Part shown: piece by piece, positions 9,094-18,294 of the stretch
Numbering within the stretch: position 1 is the first letter of the stretch
Layout of the letters: every line of letters starts with the position of its first letter
DNA from: Rothia mucilaginosa ATCC 25296
GTDB lineage: Bacteria > Actinomycetota > Actinomycetes > Actinomycetales > Micrococcaceae
Assembly (NCBI RefSeq): GCF_000175615.1
Contig: NZ_ACVO01000007.1
Coordinates: 1-64,000 of the forward strand
Length of the DNA stretch: 64,000 nucleotides
Direction: 5' to 3'
Translations under genes and position numbers: made by a program
Notes under the pieces: generated by a model
The model's input: the letters and a program-made list of their open reading frames with translations, nothing else
Told to the model about the DNA's origin: nothing
Databases searched by the model: none

Positions 9094-9120
9094 GGGGTGG
9101 GAGCCAGCGACTCCCACCCC
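9094..9120 (-). terminator. Terminator after pheT
   Basis: A perfect 10-bp stem, GGGGTGGGAG / CTCCCACCCC, with a 7-nt loop lies 38 nt beyond the pheT stop. On the minus strand it is followed by ATAGCTTTTGG. Confidence 0.8.
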
Positions 9121-9157
9121 GTCAGCACTAGGCATTACGCCATAGGGTTAGACCCGG

Positions 9158-11728
9158 TTAGACACGCGGTTCCGCACCCAGCTGCTCAATAGTCGCAGCC
9201 ACAGCAGCCTCACGAGCAGCCGACGCCTCATCAGCAGTCAGCGTACGATCCGGCGCGCGGAAACGCAGTGCAAACGCCAGGGACTTCTTCGAGTCATCAA
9301 TGCCGGTACCGCGGTAATCATCGAACACGCGGATATCCTCCAGCAGCTCGCCAGCGCCCTCACGCAGAACACGCTCCACCTCAGAAGCAGGCAGATTGCG
9401 GTCCACCAGAAGCGCCACATCCTGAGTAGCAGCCGGGAAAGTCAGCACCGGAGTAGCCTGACGCGCCTCAACACGACCAGCGAACAGCGCCGAGAAATCC
9501 AGCTCAAACGCGCAAGTACGCTCAGGCAGGTTCAGCTCCTGCAGAAGCTTCGGGTGCAGCTCACCAGCAAAACCAACACGCTCACCGGCAACGTTCAGAA
9601 CCTCAGCCACACGGCCCGGGTGGAACGCAGTGTGCACACCGTTACGGACCTGAATCTCAGCCGAAACAGCGGCAGCCACCAGACGCACAGCGTCCAGAGC
9701 GTCACGCCAATCGAAAGCGCGCGGAGCAGCGCCCGGCATCACCTCATGCTCAGTACCTGCAAACAAGCCAGCAATAAAAGTGGGCTGCTGCGGAATACCG
9801 GCATTCAAATCAGCCAGAACCTCATCCGACGGGCGAGCACCCAGCGGCGGAATAGACTCCGAACCCAGCTGCTCACCCGGAATGAACACGTGACCCGCCT
9901 CAAAAATAGCCAGGTTCTTGAAACCGCGAGACAGGTTACGCTTCAGAACCTCAACCAAGCCCGGCAGTAGCGAACGGCGCATCCAGCCCTCAGCCGAAGA
10001 AATCGGGTTCTCCAGGCGAACCGAAGGAACCTCAGTCACCGGGTTCTCAGGGGTGCTCACCCACGGAGCCGACCACAGGTTGTTCGCATCAGCCGACACG
10101 AAGGGGTACGCGAACACCTCAGTCAGACCGGAAGCCGCCAGCGCATTCAGCGCACGACGCTTACCCGCCTGCTCCGGAGTGTAACCGCGTCCCGCAGGAG
10201 CCACCGGCAGAGTCGAGGGGATGTTCTCGTAACCGTCAATACGTGCGATTTCCTCAGTCAGGTCCTCCTTCGCACGCAGGTCAGTACGCCACGACGGGAC
10301 AGTCACCGCGTAACCAGACTCGGTACGCTCCACCGAGCAACCAATCTCACGCAGGCAAGACTCAATCTGCTCCGGCGAGTAATCCACGCCAATACGACCA
10401 GCAGTGTAATCAGCAGGCAGATCAATCACGACCGGCTCATAGCCGAGCGACACATCAGTAACGCCCGGCTCAACCTGAGCACCAGCCAGCCCAACCAGCA
10501 ACTCAACCGCACGCTGAGCAGCCGCAGCCTGAATCTGCGGATCCACGCCACGCTCAAAACGCTTCGAGGACTCAGAAATCAGCTTGTGACGGCGAGCAGT
10601 ACGAGCCACCGATACCTCATCAAAACGAGCAGACTCCACCAGAATGCGGGTAGTCGAATCGGTCACCTCAGTCGAGGCGCCACCCATCACACCGGCAAGA
10701 CCAATCACGCCGGAATCATCAGCAATGACGATATCCTCGGGGTGCAGAGTACGCTCAACACCATCCAGGGTCACCAGCTTCTCGCCAGCAGCGGCGCGAC
10801 GCACCACAATCTCACCCTGAACCTTGTCAGCATCGTAGAAGTGCAGCGGCTGACCGGTCTCCAGCATCACGTAGTTCGAAATATCCACCGGAAGCGACAG
10901 CGAGCGCACACCCGCCAGACGCAGACGCGAAGACATCCAGGTCGGAACCGGCGCATCTGCCTTCACGCCCGACACCTCACGCATCACGAAACGCACGCAA
11001 CCCGGGTTACCGTGAATCGGGGCGTCATCACGCAGAACAACCGGGTGACCGGCGTCGTTAGCCTCCGGGGCGCGCTCGCCGTACGCCAGCACAAAATCCT
11101 CGAAGGAAGAACCGGTAGCGTGGCACCACTCGCGAGCAATACCGCGCAGAGAGAACGCGTAACCGCGGTCCGGGGTCACGTTCACCTCGGCAGCCTGATC
11201 GTACAGACCCAGCAGCTCCATCGCATCGGTGCCAAGCTCCGGGTCCAGGCCCAGGGTCGAAAGCACCAGGATGCCGCCGTGATCATCGCCAATACCCAGC
11301 TCACGAGTCGAAGCAATCATGCCAGCCGACTTGTGACCGTAAGTCTTACGAGCGGTAATCTCAAAACCACCGGGCAGAACAGCGCCGGGCAGGGTCACAA
11401 CAACCTTGTCGCCGGGCTTGAAATTGTGGGCACCACAAATAATGCCCTGAACGCCGGAAGGCTCAATGCCCTTACCGGTCAGAGTCTGCTCCTGGCCCTC
11501 CGGAACCACACGCACCTGGCACCAGTTCACGGTCTTGCCGTTCGAGTGGGTCTCCGGCTCCATGGAGAGCACCTGACCAACCACAATCGGGCCGGACAGC
11601 TCATCAGAGGGGCGGTGAACGTCTTCTTCTTCCAGGCCAACCTTCACCAGGGTTGCCATCAAATCTTCAGCCGAAGCATCCTCAGCTACAGGCACGAACT
11701 CGCGCAGCCATGACAGGGGTACACGCAT
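9158..11728 (-). CDS. pheT: Phenylalanyl-tRNA synthetase beta chain
   Basis: The beta subunit of the (alpha-beta)2 enzyme that charges tRNA-Phe; it carries tRNA recognition and editing modules. The 856-residue length is typical. In order: N-terminal tRNA-binding domain (residues about 40-160, with GIEPSGVQGIICGAHNF), the B3/B4 editing region (about 210-400), the B5 domain, a catalytic-core-like region and the C-terminal ferredoxin-like anticodon-binding domain (about 760-856, ending in DRTLTADEASAAREA). The ATG at 11728 lies 3 nt after the pheS stop codon, so the two are translated from one mRNA and probably coupled. GGAG lies 9 nt upstream. A strong terminator follows at 9094-9120. Confidence 0.97.
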   Translation of the reverse strand: MRVPLSWLREFVPVAEDASAEDLMATLVKVGLEEEDVHRPSDELSGPIVVGQVLSMEPETHSNGKTVNWCQVRVVPEGQEQTLTGKGIEPSGVQGIICGAHNFKPGDKVVVTLPGAVLPGGFEITARKTYGHKSAGMIASTRELGIGDDHGGILVLSTLGLDPELGTDAMELLGLYDQAAEVNVTPDRGYAFSLRGIAREWCHATGSSFEDFVLAYGERAPEANDAGHPVVLRDDAPIHGNPGCVRFVMREVSGVKADAPVPTWMSSRLRLAGVRSLSLPVDISNYVMLETGQPLHFYDADKVQGEIVVRRAAAGEKLVTLDGVERTLHPEDIVIADDSGVIGLAGVMGGASTEVTDSTTRILVESARFDEVSVARTARRHKLISESSKRFERGVDPQIQAAAAQRAVELLVGLAGAQVEPGVTDVSLGYEPVVIDLPADYTAGRIGVDYSPEQIESCLREIGCSVERTESGYAVTVPSWRTDLRAKEDLTEEIARIDGYENIPSTLPVAPAGRGYTPEQAGKRRALNALAASGLTEVFAYPFVSADANNLWSAPWVSTPENPVTEVPSVRLENPISSAEGWMRRSLLPGLVEVLKRNLSRGFKNLAIFEAGHVFIPGEQLGSESIPPLGARPSDEVLADLNAGIPQQPTFIAGLFAGTEHEVMPGAAPRAFDWRDALDAVRLVAAAVSAEIQVRNGVHTAFHPGRVAEVLNVAGERVGFAGELHPKLLQELNLPERTCAFELDFSALFAGRVEARQATPVLTFPAATQDVALLVDRNLPASEVERVLREGAGELLEDIRVFDDYRGTGIDDSKKSLAFALRFRAPDRTLTADEASAAREAAVAATIEQLGAEPRV

Positions 11729-11731
11729 AAT

Positions 11732-12859
11732 TTAGATCTCCATCCCGAACTGCTCAGAGAAACGGATGTCGCCTTCAACCATGTCATGCATGTCAGCGAC
11801 GTTGTTACGGAACATGAGGGTACGTTCAATACCCATACCGAAAGCGAAGCCCGAGTACTCCTCAGGATCAATACCCGCAGCACGCAGAACATTCGGGTTC
11901 ACCATGCCGCAGCCGCCCCACTCAATCCACTGCGGGCCGCCCTTAGCGTTCGGGTGCCACAAATCCAGCTCAGCGGAAGGCTCAGTGAACGGGAAGAAGT
12001 TCGGGCGCAGGCGAATCTTAGCGTCCTCACCGAACATGGCGCGTGCCATGTACTCCAGGGTGCCCTTCAGGTCAGCCATCGTCAGGCCCTTATCCACGGC
12101 AAGGCCCTCAATCTGGTGGAAGACCGGGGTGTGGGTCGCGTCCAGCTCATCGGTGCGGTACACCTGGCCCGGGCACACAATGTACAGCGGCAAATCACGC
12201 GAAAGCAGCGAGCGCATCTGCACCGGCGACGTGTGAGTGCGCAGCAGCAGGTGAGCGTTCTTCGGCTCAACGTAGAAAGTATCCTGCATTTCGCGTGCCG
12301 GGTGGTCCGGCTTAATGTTCAGAGCGTCAAAGTTGTACCACTCAGACTCCAGCTCCGGGCCGTCAGCAACTTCCCAACCCATACCGACGAAAATGTCAGT
12401 CAGGCGCTCCTGCATCAGAGCGATCGGGTGGCGGCCGCCCAGAGAACGGCGAGGCGAAGCAGCAGAAACGTCCACAGCCTCCTCAGCCAGGATGCGAGCC
12501 TCACGCTCAGCCTCCAGCTCAGCGGTACGAGCCTCAATAGCCTCAGTCAGGGCTGCACGAGCCTGACCCATCAGCTTACCCACCGGGCCCTTGTGCTGGT
12601 TCTGAAGATCACGCATCTGGCGGTTAGCGATGCTCATGATGCCCTTCTCACCGAAGAAGCTCAGGCGCACCTCCTTGAGGCTGTCAAAGTCCTTAGCCTT
12701 CTCGCGAATCTCATGCTTGGCACGCTCATGCTCAGCCTCAAAAGCCTCACGGATAGCGTCCAAACCGTTCTCGGGGTTCTCCTCCAGAACCTGCGCAATG
12801 CGGGCGAGAACCTGAGCCGGGCCGTTAAGACCCTCGTGTTCCTGCACGGAATCGGTCAT
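11732..12859 (-). CDS. pheS: Phenylalanyl-tRNA synthetase alpha chain
   Basis: The catalytic class II subunit of phenylalanyl-tRNA synthetase. The 375-residue protein has an N-terminal coiled coil (about residues 1-90) and class II motifs: the HPIALM segment and WYNFDALN (motif 1 region), LLRTHTSPVQMR with the following GQVYR (motif 2) and GFAFGMGIERTLM (motif 3). ATG at 12859 was chosen because GAGAAGAG precedes it; an in-frame ATG six codons earlier overlaps that site. pheT follows after 3 nt. A short CCGGCA/TGCCGG hairpin lies at 12882-12896, close to the start; I see no T-box or leader peptide rich in Phe codons. Confidence 0.97.
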   Translation of the reverse strand: MTDSVQEHEGLNGPAQVLARIAQVLEENPENGLDAIREAFEAEHERAKHEIREKAKDFDSLKEVRLSFFGEKGIMSIANRQMRDLQNQHKGPVGKLMGQARAALTEAIEARTAELEAEREARILAEEAVDVSAASPRRSLGGRHPIALMQERLTDIFVGMGWEVADGPELESEWYNFDALNIKPDHPAREMQDTFYVEPKNAHLLLRTHTSPVQMRSLLSRDLPLYIVCPGQVYRTDELDATHTPVFHQIEGLAVDKGLTMADLKGTLEYMARAMFGEDAKIRLRPNFFPFTEPSAELDLWHPNAKGGPQWIEWGGCGMVNPNVLRAAGIDPEEYSGFAFGMGIERTLMFRNNVADMHDMVEGDIRFSEQFGMEI

Positions 12860-13026
12860 TGTCACTCTTCTCTGCATACCACCGGCACTATGCCGGCTGG
12901 CTCGTTATACACCTTAGGTAGCACCGTCTGCTCTCCCCCGGCTACCCACACAGGGTGCGGAACAGGGGGGAAGGCGACGGGCGCATATCCTATCCATTTT
13001 AGACCAGAGAAGGAATCGTAAACAGC

Positions 13027-13057
13027 AGAACGCCCGGATAGTCCATCCGGGCGTTCT
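13027..13057 (-). terminator. Terminator before pheS
   Basis: A perfect 13-bp stem (AGAACGCCCGGAT and its complement) with a 5-nt loop ends the transcript of the gene at 13098-13622. It also separates that gene from pheST. The minus-strand tail is weak in T. Confidence 0.7.
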
Positions 13058-13097
13058 AGAGTATATCTTTTCAATAACAGGGTTGAAGAGAGCGCTT

Positions 13098-13622
13098 CTA
13101 CTTCAGAGCCTGCTTCACAGCCGGGTCAAAAGAAGCACGAATCCACAGCACGTTCGCAATGAACCATGCCGCGTACAGGGGCACGAAGCCGTAGCGCTGA
13201 GCGTCAATGACATTACCAATCAGAGACATAATCGCCACGAACGCACCCAGAATTGCAAAAATCAGACCAACGGTCAGGCCCAGACGCTTGCCCTTCTGAA
13301 TCGTGAAGTACACCCAAATGTACACAACCGCAGAAACAACCAGCAGGCCGATACCGCCTGCAACGCCGAACTCCGGCAGACCCTTCAGCGGGGACAGGTT
13401 ATCCGGTGCGAACGAGGAAATAACACCGTGGATCAAGCAGAGCAGCGCGGAGACAATCATAATCTCCTGCAGACGCAGAATCTTCGGGTGCTTGGTCGGC
13501 GAGTGGAACAGAATTCCGCGCGGCTCAGCGCCGCCTTCCTGAATATAAATAGCTTGAGTGTCCGAGGGAACCGCGTCGGAGCGGTAGGCACCCGGATCAA
13601 ACGGGGGTTGAGCAGTCATCAT
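13098..13622 (-). CDS. Four-helix membrane protein
   Basis: Function not recognised. The 174-residue protein starts with a soluble stretch rich in proline and acidic residues (1-45) and then has four hydrophobic segments (roughly residues 50-70, 83-105, 114-138 and 145-162). It resembles small actinobacterial membrane proteins of unknown role. Two consecutive ATG codons occur at 13622 and 13619; GGGAGACA upstream fits the first. An open frame extends 39 codons further but the sequence there looks noncoding. The gene is flanked by terminators at 13027-13057 and 13785-13816, so it is probably transcribed alone. Confidence 0.7.
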   Translation of the reverse strand: MMTAQPPFDPGAYRSDAVPSDTQAIYIQEGGAEPRGILFHSPTKHPKILRLQEIMIVSALLCLIHGVISSFAPDNLSPLKGLPEFGVAGGIGLLVVSAVVYIWVYFTIQKGKRLGLTVGLIFAILGAFVAIMSLIGNVIDAQRYGFVPLYAAWFIANVLWIRASFDPAVKQALK

Positions 13623-13932
13623 TGTCTCCCAATACGTATGTGATTTCTCCCTCAATACTACCCGCCTACCGATTGGTTTCCAAAGTATGTATCCGTGTCG
13701 AACCCATATATGACAAAATCCTCTCCCCAACAAATACACAAGTCAAAATCATATGGCGCATAAATCGCCCTCAAAATATGAATAAAGGCGGGACTCCCCA
13801 CAGGGAATCCCGCCTTCAAACAGTGTCAAAAAAGATAGAGAAAATTTATCCTGTTACCGCCGCGAACGTGTCACACAACGGCGAATTAGCCTCGCAACGA
13901 ACTAGCGCAGAGCATTAGGTCAGACCTTGGGT
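13623..13932. other. Intergenic region with terminator
   Basis: No gene seen. It contains the promoter region of the membrane-protein gene, which is A/T-rich around 13700-13780, and the terminator of the upstream Nudix operon at 13785-13816. The remainder up to 13932 shows nothing clear. Confidence 0.5.
13785..13816 (-). terminator. Terminator after Nudix gene
   Basis: AAGGCGGGA and TCCCGCCTT pair, with the stem continuing through GGAGTCCC-type pairs and one mismatch. On the minus strand it is followed by TATTCATATTTTG. It ends the CDF-DUF421-Nudix transcript. Confidence 0.75.
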
Positions 13933-14415
13933 CTAGGCCTCACCAGTGCCAGTGTCCTGCAGCTGCTGCAGAAGAGTCACAACAATCGGCAAATCCGCCG
14001 GAATCCACGGCAAACCCAGCAAATCATCGTACGCCTGCGCGTCATCCTTAGACTTCGGCAACGGCATCCACCGCAGCGCGCTGTGATCTTCCAAAGTATC
14101 CGGAGTACCCGAAAGAATCTCCGCAAAGAACACGCGCATCGCCAGACGCTCGCTCAGACGCCAGCCCTGCGGGTACGCGCCGGGCACCTCAGCACCCAAA
14201 CGCGCCTGCACGCCCAGCTCCTCCTTCAGCTCACGCACCAGCGCCTGCTCGCAGCTCTCCCCCGGCTCGACCTTACCGCCCGGGAACTCCCACATGCCGG
14301 CAACAGTCTGCGGCTCAGAACGCTGAGCCACCAGCATACGGGTCGGAGCCTCCAAAGAATCAACCACGGCGGCGCCAACCACCTGAACCTCAAACGAGGG
14401 CGACACTTCACTCAT
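13933..14415 (-). CDS. Nudix hydrolase (MutT-like)
   Basis: A 160-residue Nudix pyrophosphohydrolase, most like MutT/CTP-pyrophosphohydrolase proteins that clean damaged nucleotides such as 8-oxo-dGTP. The Nudix box GX5EX7REUXEEXGU is complete: it begins at GGKVEPGES and ends at RELKEELGV (about residues 45-68). The start ATG at 14415 lies 16 nt after the DUF421 stop, so it is probably cotranscribed with it. The exact substrate cannot be read from the sequence. Confidence 0.9.
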   Translation of the reverse strand: MSEVSPSFEVQVVGAAVVDSLEAPTRMLVAQRSEPQTVAGMWEFPGGKVEPGESCEQALVRELKEELGVQARLGAEVPGAYPQGWRLSERLAMRVFFAEILSGTPDTLEDHSALRWMPLPKSKDDAQAYDDLLGLPWIPADLPIVVTLLQQLQDTGTGEA

Positions 14416-14431
14416 CTTTCTCTACCTTCTT

Positions 14432-15247
14432 CTACGCTTTAGAATCCTTCGTCGGATGCGCATCCTCAGCAGCGTGCTCCGCTACTTCCTTCTTAGCATC
14501 CTCAGTATCCTCCGGCTCAGGAGCTTCCTCCACGCCTTCCTGCCACTCTTCTTCCGTATTATTCATGTTCGAGGCCTCAGCCACCTCACGGCGAATATTA
14601 GTGCCGTCATTCAGCAGAATCAGAAGGCGGTTACCGTTCTTGAACTCCATGAGGAAGACATCCTCAAGCTCGACCTCAGCGGCACGCAACTGTAGGTACA
14701 CCCAATCCTCGGTCTTGTGCGCATCCGCGATATCGCGAGTGACCAAGCTACCCTTCACAATCAGAGCAAAGTTCGGCACACCGTCACCCTTACGGATCAC
14801 GCTCAGCGCACCGTTCGGTTCAATCTGAGCGAACTCAATGTCTTCCAGGTCGTAAATACCCTGCGCACGAAGGTCAGCAATCAGGCGCATCGGATCAAGA
14901 ACCACATCTGCCTGCTGGAAGCTCTTAATATCGATATCACCATCCGTAATGACCGGCACGCGCTGCTCACGCACCGCCATATGCAGAAAACGAATCTTCG
15001 TGGTCGCCACGTTCAGCAGCTGAATCATGCACAGCGTAAACACCATGTAGATGACAAAGTAGAACAGGCTAATCTGCTTGCTGTACAACACGCCACCGAA
15101 CACACCACCGATGACAAAGTTACCGATGGTATCAATCGGGGTCTGGTGCCCCGCCTGAGAACGGTGAGTCAGACGCAGGTACACCAAAAGAATGATCAGG
15201 CCAACGAAAATCTTTAGCAAACCATCAACGATCATCTCAACGGTCAT
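14432..15247 (-). CDS. DUF421 (YetF-type) membrane protein
   Basis: A 271-residue protein with about three membrane segments in the first 90 residues (LLKIFVGLIILLVYLRL, then FVIGGVFGGVLY and FYFVIYMVFTLCMIQLL), followed by the cytoplasmic YetF-type domain (about residues 95-225) and an acidic C-terminal tail (EEEWQEGVEEAPEPEDTEDA). DUF421 proteins are linked in bacilli to envelope and spore functions but their chemistry is unknown. AGGAG lies 9 nt before ATG at 15247. It follows the CDF transporter gene after 18 nt and precedes the Nudix gene, which suggests a three-gene operon. Confidence 0.8.
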   Translation of the reverse strand: MTVEMIVDGLLKIFVGLIILLVYLRLTHRSQAGHQTPIDTIGNFVIGGVFGGVLYSKQISLFYFVIYMVFTLCMIQLLNVATTKIRFLHMAVREQRVPVITDGDIDIKSFQQADVVLDPMRLIADLRAQGIYDLEDIEFAQIEPNGALSVIRKGDGVPNFALIVKGSLVTRDIADAHKTEDWVYLQLRAAEVELEDVFLMEFKNGNRLLILLNDGTNIRREVAEASNMNNTEEEWQEGVEEAPEPEDTEDAKKEVAEHAAEDAHPTKDSKA

Positions 15248-15265
15248 AACAAAAATCTCCTAGAG

Positions 15266-16186
15266 CTAGGCCCGGAAAATATCCGGTTCCAGATAAATGA
15301 TGCGTGCCGCAGGAACAGCCTCGCGAATACGAACCTCAGCCGCGTCAATCTCATCAGCCACAGCGCGGCCGGTGTCGGCATCGTGAATACGAATCTTCGC
15401 CGCCACCAGAATCTCCTCGGGACCCAAGTGCACGGTCTTAATGTGGATAATGCGCTCGCTATCGCCATCCTCAATCGCCGCACGAATCTTCGCCAAATCC
15501 TCCGGAGAAGCCGCCTCACCCAAAATCAGAGACTTCATCTCCACCGCAAGGAACACGGCAATAAAGACCAGCAGCACGCCAATAGCCAGGGTGCCGAATG
15601 CATCCCACAGACCATTACCGGTCAACAGAGTCAGACCCACGCCAAAGAGCGCGAAAATCAGACCCAGCAGCGCACCCGCATCCTCCAGCAGAAGCACCGG
15701 AAGCTCCGGGTTCTTCGAAGTACGCAAGAAACGCATCCAGCTCTGCTTGCCCTTCAGATCACGCGACTCCTTCACCGCCACGCGGAACGAATTACCCTCC
15801 AGCAGGATCGAACCAACCAGAACAGCCACCGGAACCCACTGCCACTCAGTAATACCGTGCGGGTCATGTAGCTTCTCATAACCCTCATACAGAGCGAACA
15901 AGCCACCCAGGGCAAAGATAATAATCGAAACAATAAACGCGTAAATATAGCGGTTACGGCCATAACCAAACGGATGTTCCTCATCAGCCTGCTTCTGCGA
16001 AGCGCGACCGCCCAGAAGAAGCAAAAGCTGATTACCCGAGTCAGCCACCGAGTGAATAGCCTCCGCCAACATCGACGAAGAACGAGTCAGCGCAAAAGCC
16101 AAAAACTTCAGCACCGCAATACCCAGATTCGCACCCAGCGCGGCAATAATCGCGCCCGAACCCGAATGACCAGAAGGAGCAGACAT
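15266..16186 (-). CDS. Cation diffusion facilitator transporter
   Basis: A 306-residue CDF-family exporter of divalent metals such as Zn, Mn or Fe. Six hydrophobic segments are visible, followed by the cytoplasmic ferredoxin-like domain (about residues 215-306). Metal-site residues appear as HSVADSGNQ in helix 2 and EDAGALLG in helix 5. The glutamate in place of the usual histidine in helix 5 is typical of the ZnT9/SLC30A9-like branch, so the substrate may differ from the Zn exporters. AAAGGGAAAAT precedes ATG at 16186. It leads a likely operon with DUF421 and Nudix genes. Confidence 0.88.
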   Translation of the reverse strand: MSAPSGHSGSGAIIAALGANLGIAVLKFLAFALTRSSSMLAEAIHSVADSGNQLLLLLGGRASQKQADEEHPFGYGRNRYIYAFIVSIIIFALGGLFALYEGYEKLHDPHGITEWQWVPVAVLVGSILLEGNSFRVAVKESRDLKGKQSWMRFLRTSKNPELPVLLLEDAGALLGLIFALFGVGLTLLTGNGLWDAFGTLAIGVLLVFIAVFLAVEMKSLILGEAASPEDLAKIRAAIEDGDSERIIHIKTVHLGPEEILVAAKIRIHDADTGRAVADEIDAAEVRIREAVPAARIIYLEPDIFRA

Positions 16187-16287
16187 ATTTTCCCTTTCTC
16201 AGCCCTAAACTAAAACTCTAAAACCTATGAGGCTAAGGCGGCCCGCCGCTATGCCACAGCCGCGAACCGCCCAAAACCTAGAAAAAT

Positions 16288-17199
16288 CTAGCGAGAAACG
16301 CCGCGCTGAGCCATCGCCGAAGCATACAGGCACACAGCAGCAGCCGTACCCACATTCAAAGACTCAGCCGAACCATAGACAGGAACAGCCACGCGCATCG
16401 TGGCGGCAGCCTTCTCTTCAGCGTTCAAGCCCTGCGCCTCATTACCGAAAAGCCACATGGTCGGCTTAGAAAGATCAAAATTACCCTTCACACCGGACGG
16501 GGCACTCGCCTCCACACCGGCACGACGAGCCGCAGTGTACTCACTCAGCTCCTGCAGATTCACCGCACCATAGCCGTCAGCAGCCAGCACAGCAGTACCC
16601 TGAGACTTCACATCCTCCGCGAAATCCTCCAGCTGCACGCCCTGAATAATCGGCACATGGAATAGCGAACCCGCGGTAGAACGCACCGTCTTCGGGTTAT
16701 ACAAATCCACCGAACCCTTAGTCGTAATCACCAAGTCAGCACCGGCCGCATCAGCCACGCGAAGAATAGTGCCCGCATTACCTGGATCCTGCACGCGAGA
16801 CAGCACAGCAATCAACTTCGGGTTCAACGCGCCCTCACCCCACAGCAGCGAGAACGACGCATCCACCATAAAGGAAACCGCAATAATACCCTGCGGGCTC
16901 ACCGAATCAGCCATCGCCTCCAGCACCTCATCGGTCACCACACGCATAAAGACGCGGCGACCCTCCTCCGGGGTAGGAGTGCCGTACACCTGCTCCAGCA
17001 GCTCAGCAATATCCTCATGACGGTCAAAAGCCGCCTCCGTAACGTAGACAGCATCCAGAATCGGCTTCTTCAGATGCGCCTTCAACGCCTCACGCACAGC
17101 CTGCGGGCCTTCCACCAGGAACTGGCCCTTCTTCGTGCGAGCAGCGCGGGTACGCAGCTTCGCAATATCGCGCACACGATCTGCCTGCGGATTGGACAT
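16288..17199 (-). CDS. TrmH/SpoU-family RNA methyltransferase
   Basis: A 303-residue SPOUT methyltransferase that would 2'-O-methylate rRNA or tRNA using SAM. An N-terminal substrate-binding domain (about 15-100) precedes the knotted catalytic domain with the family motifs VLSRVQDPGNAGTILRVADA (motif 1), the LFGNEAQGL segment (motif 2) and VPVYGSAESLNVGTAAAVCLY (motif 3). The gene lies after infC-rpmI-rplT, its conserved place in actinobacteria, but the terminator at 17309-17344 separates it. The start ATG at 17199 has no Shine-Dalgarno; the mRNA may have a very short leader. Target nucleotide unknown. Confidence 0.92.
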   Translation of the reverse strand: MSNPQADRVRDIAKLRTRAARTKKGQFLVEGPQAVREALKAHLKKPILDAVYVTEAAFDRHEDIAELLEQVYGTPTPEEGRRVFMRVVTDEVLEAMADSVSPQGIIAVSFMVDASFSLLWGEGALNPKLIAVLSRVQDPGNAGTILRVADAAGADLVITTKGSVDLYNPKTVRSTAGSLFHVPIIQGVQLEDFAEDVKSQGTAVLAADGYGAVNLQELSEYTAARRAGVEASAPSGVKGNFDLSKPTMWLFGNEAQGLNAEEKAAATMRVAVPVYGSAESLNVGTAAAVCLYASAMAQRGVSR

Positions 17200-17308
17200 C
17201 ACAACGGGGGTACTAATACGTTCAAAAAAGTTCACTCTTAAAGGGTACAGGCAAAGGCACACCCAAAAACGCAGAACAGCCACAAGCACAATCCCCAGAT
17301 ACGCAGAA

Positions 17309-17344
17309 AGCGGCCGCCCACACTCAAAAGTGCAGACGGCCGCT
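17309..17344 (-). terminator. Terminator after rplT
   Basis: AGCGGCCG pairs with CGGCCGCT, with an inner CACT/AGTG stem. On the minus strand a short TTTCTG tail follows. It lies 64 nt past the rplT stop. Confidence 0.7.
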
Positions 17345-17407
17345 CACGACGCTTAAGCATCCTACCCCGAACCTAGATCTTCGAGGTAAGAACACAACCT
17401 AGGCTAA

Positions 17408-17788
17408 TTAAGCCTTGGGAGCCGAGGTGTCCTCGGGCAGGTTGTTCTTAGCAATCTCAACCAGTGCGTTGAAGGCAGCGGGCTCGTTAACAGCCAGCTC
17501 AGCCAGCATACGGCGGTCAACCTCAACACCAGCAGCCTTCAGGCCCTGGATGAAGCGGTTGTAGGTCAGGCCCTGTGCGCGGGAAGCAGCGTTAATACGC
17601 TGAATCCACAGGCGACGGAAGTCACCCTTCTTCTTACGACGGTGGTCGTAGCTATAAACCAGCGAGTGAGTGACCTGCTCCTTAGCCTTACGGTACAGGC
17701 GAGAACGCTGACCGCGGTAGCCGGATGCACGATCGAGAATAGTACGGCGCTTCTTGTGCGCGTTAACCGCGCGCTTCACACGTGCCAC
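17408..17788 (-). CDS. rplT: 50S ribosomal protein L20
   Basis: A 126-residue L20 that binds 23S rRNA early in large-subunit assembly and, in several bacteria, represses its own operon. The family pattern is clear from [13 protein letters not shown] through the [18 protein letters not shown] stretch. The start is GTG at 17788 with an ideal AAGGAGACAC upstream; an ATG 12 codons earlier adds unrelated residues. It follows rpmI after 114 nt and ends at the terminator 17309-17344. Confidence 0.98.
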   Translation of the reverse strand: MARVKRAVNAHKKRRTILDRASGYRGQRSRLYRKAKEQVTHSLVYSYDHRRKKKGDFRRLWIQRINAASRAQGLTYNRFIQGLKAAGVEVDRRMLAELAVNEPAAFNALVEIAKNNLPEDTSAPKA

Positions 17789-17902
17789 GTGTGTCTCCTT
17801 CGTCTTATGTCCTGAACAGCTCACATATCACGCTGAACAGGAGCGAGTCTTTAATCAGTGCGCACCACTATCAGTGCGCCAGGTGCAGAGAGTAAGCGTT
17901 GC

Positions 17903-18097
17903 TTACTTACCCAGCATCTTCTTGACAACCTTTGCCTGGCCGCCGGTAACGATCTGGTCAGAAGCCAGACGACGGGTCAGACGAGAGGACTTGTGCTCCA
18001 GGTAGTGGCGACGGTTCGCCTGCTGGCGCTTAACCTTGCCGCTACCGGTGAGCTTGAAGCGCTTCTTAGCACCAGAGTGGGTCTTCTGCTTCGGCAT
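17903..18097 (-). CDS. rpmI: 50S ribosomal protein L35
   Basis: A 64-residue L35, beginning [15 protein letters not shown], the hallmark N-terminus of the family. AAGGAG lies upstream of ATG at 18097. It stands between infC and rplT in the conserved order infC-rpmI-rplT. The 197-nt gap after infC contains a GAGGCACC/GGTGCCTC hairpin (18192-18215). Confidence 0.98.
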   Translation of the reverse strand: MPKQKTHSGAKKRFKLTGSGKVKRQQANRRHYLEHKSSRLTRRLASDQIVTGGQAKVVKKMLGK

Positions 18098-18191
18098 AGC
18101 TGCCGTTCTCCTTACATTCATCCCCCGCCACAACAGCGGGGTAGCTTAGTGGGGTTGAGCGATACACGCATCAGCCCCAAGGACCAAAGGT

Positions 18192-18215
18192 GAGGCACCC
18201 CTGACGAGGTGCCTC
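18192..18215 (-). promoter_or_regulatory. Hairpin in infC-rpmI gap
   Basis: A perfect 8-bp stem GAGGCACC / GGTGCCTC with an 8-nt loop lies between infC and rpmI. It lacks a T tail, so it is more likely an mRNA stabilising, processing or translational element than a terminator. L20 regulates this operon in other bacteria, but no L20-site resemblance could be tested here. Confidence 0.4.
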
Positions 18216-18294
18216 GGAACCGGCACCGGGTGAACCCGCAACACCCACCCAACGGTGGAGGCACGTGCCCATCCTAAAGTGACGACCCGGTTCC

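Noticed and set aside
12860..13030. T-box or Phe leader peptide before pheS
   Set aside because: No T-box sequence, no run of Phe codons; only a small hairpin near the start codon.
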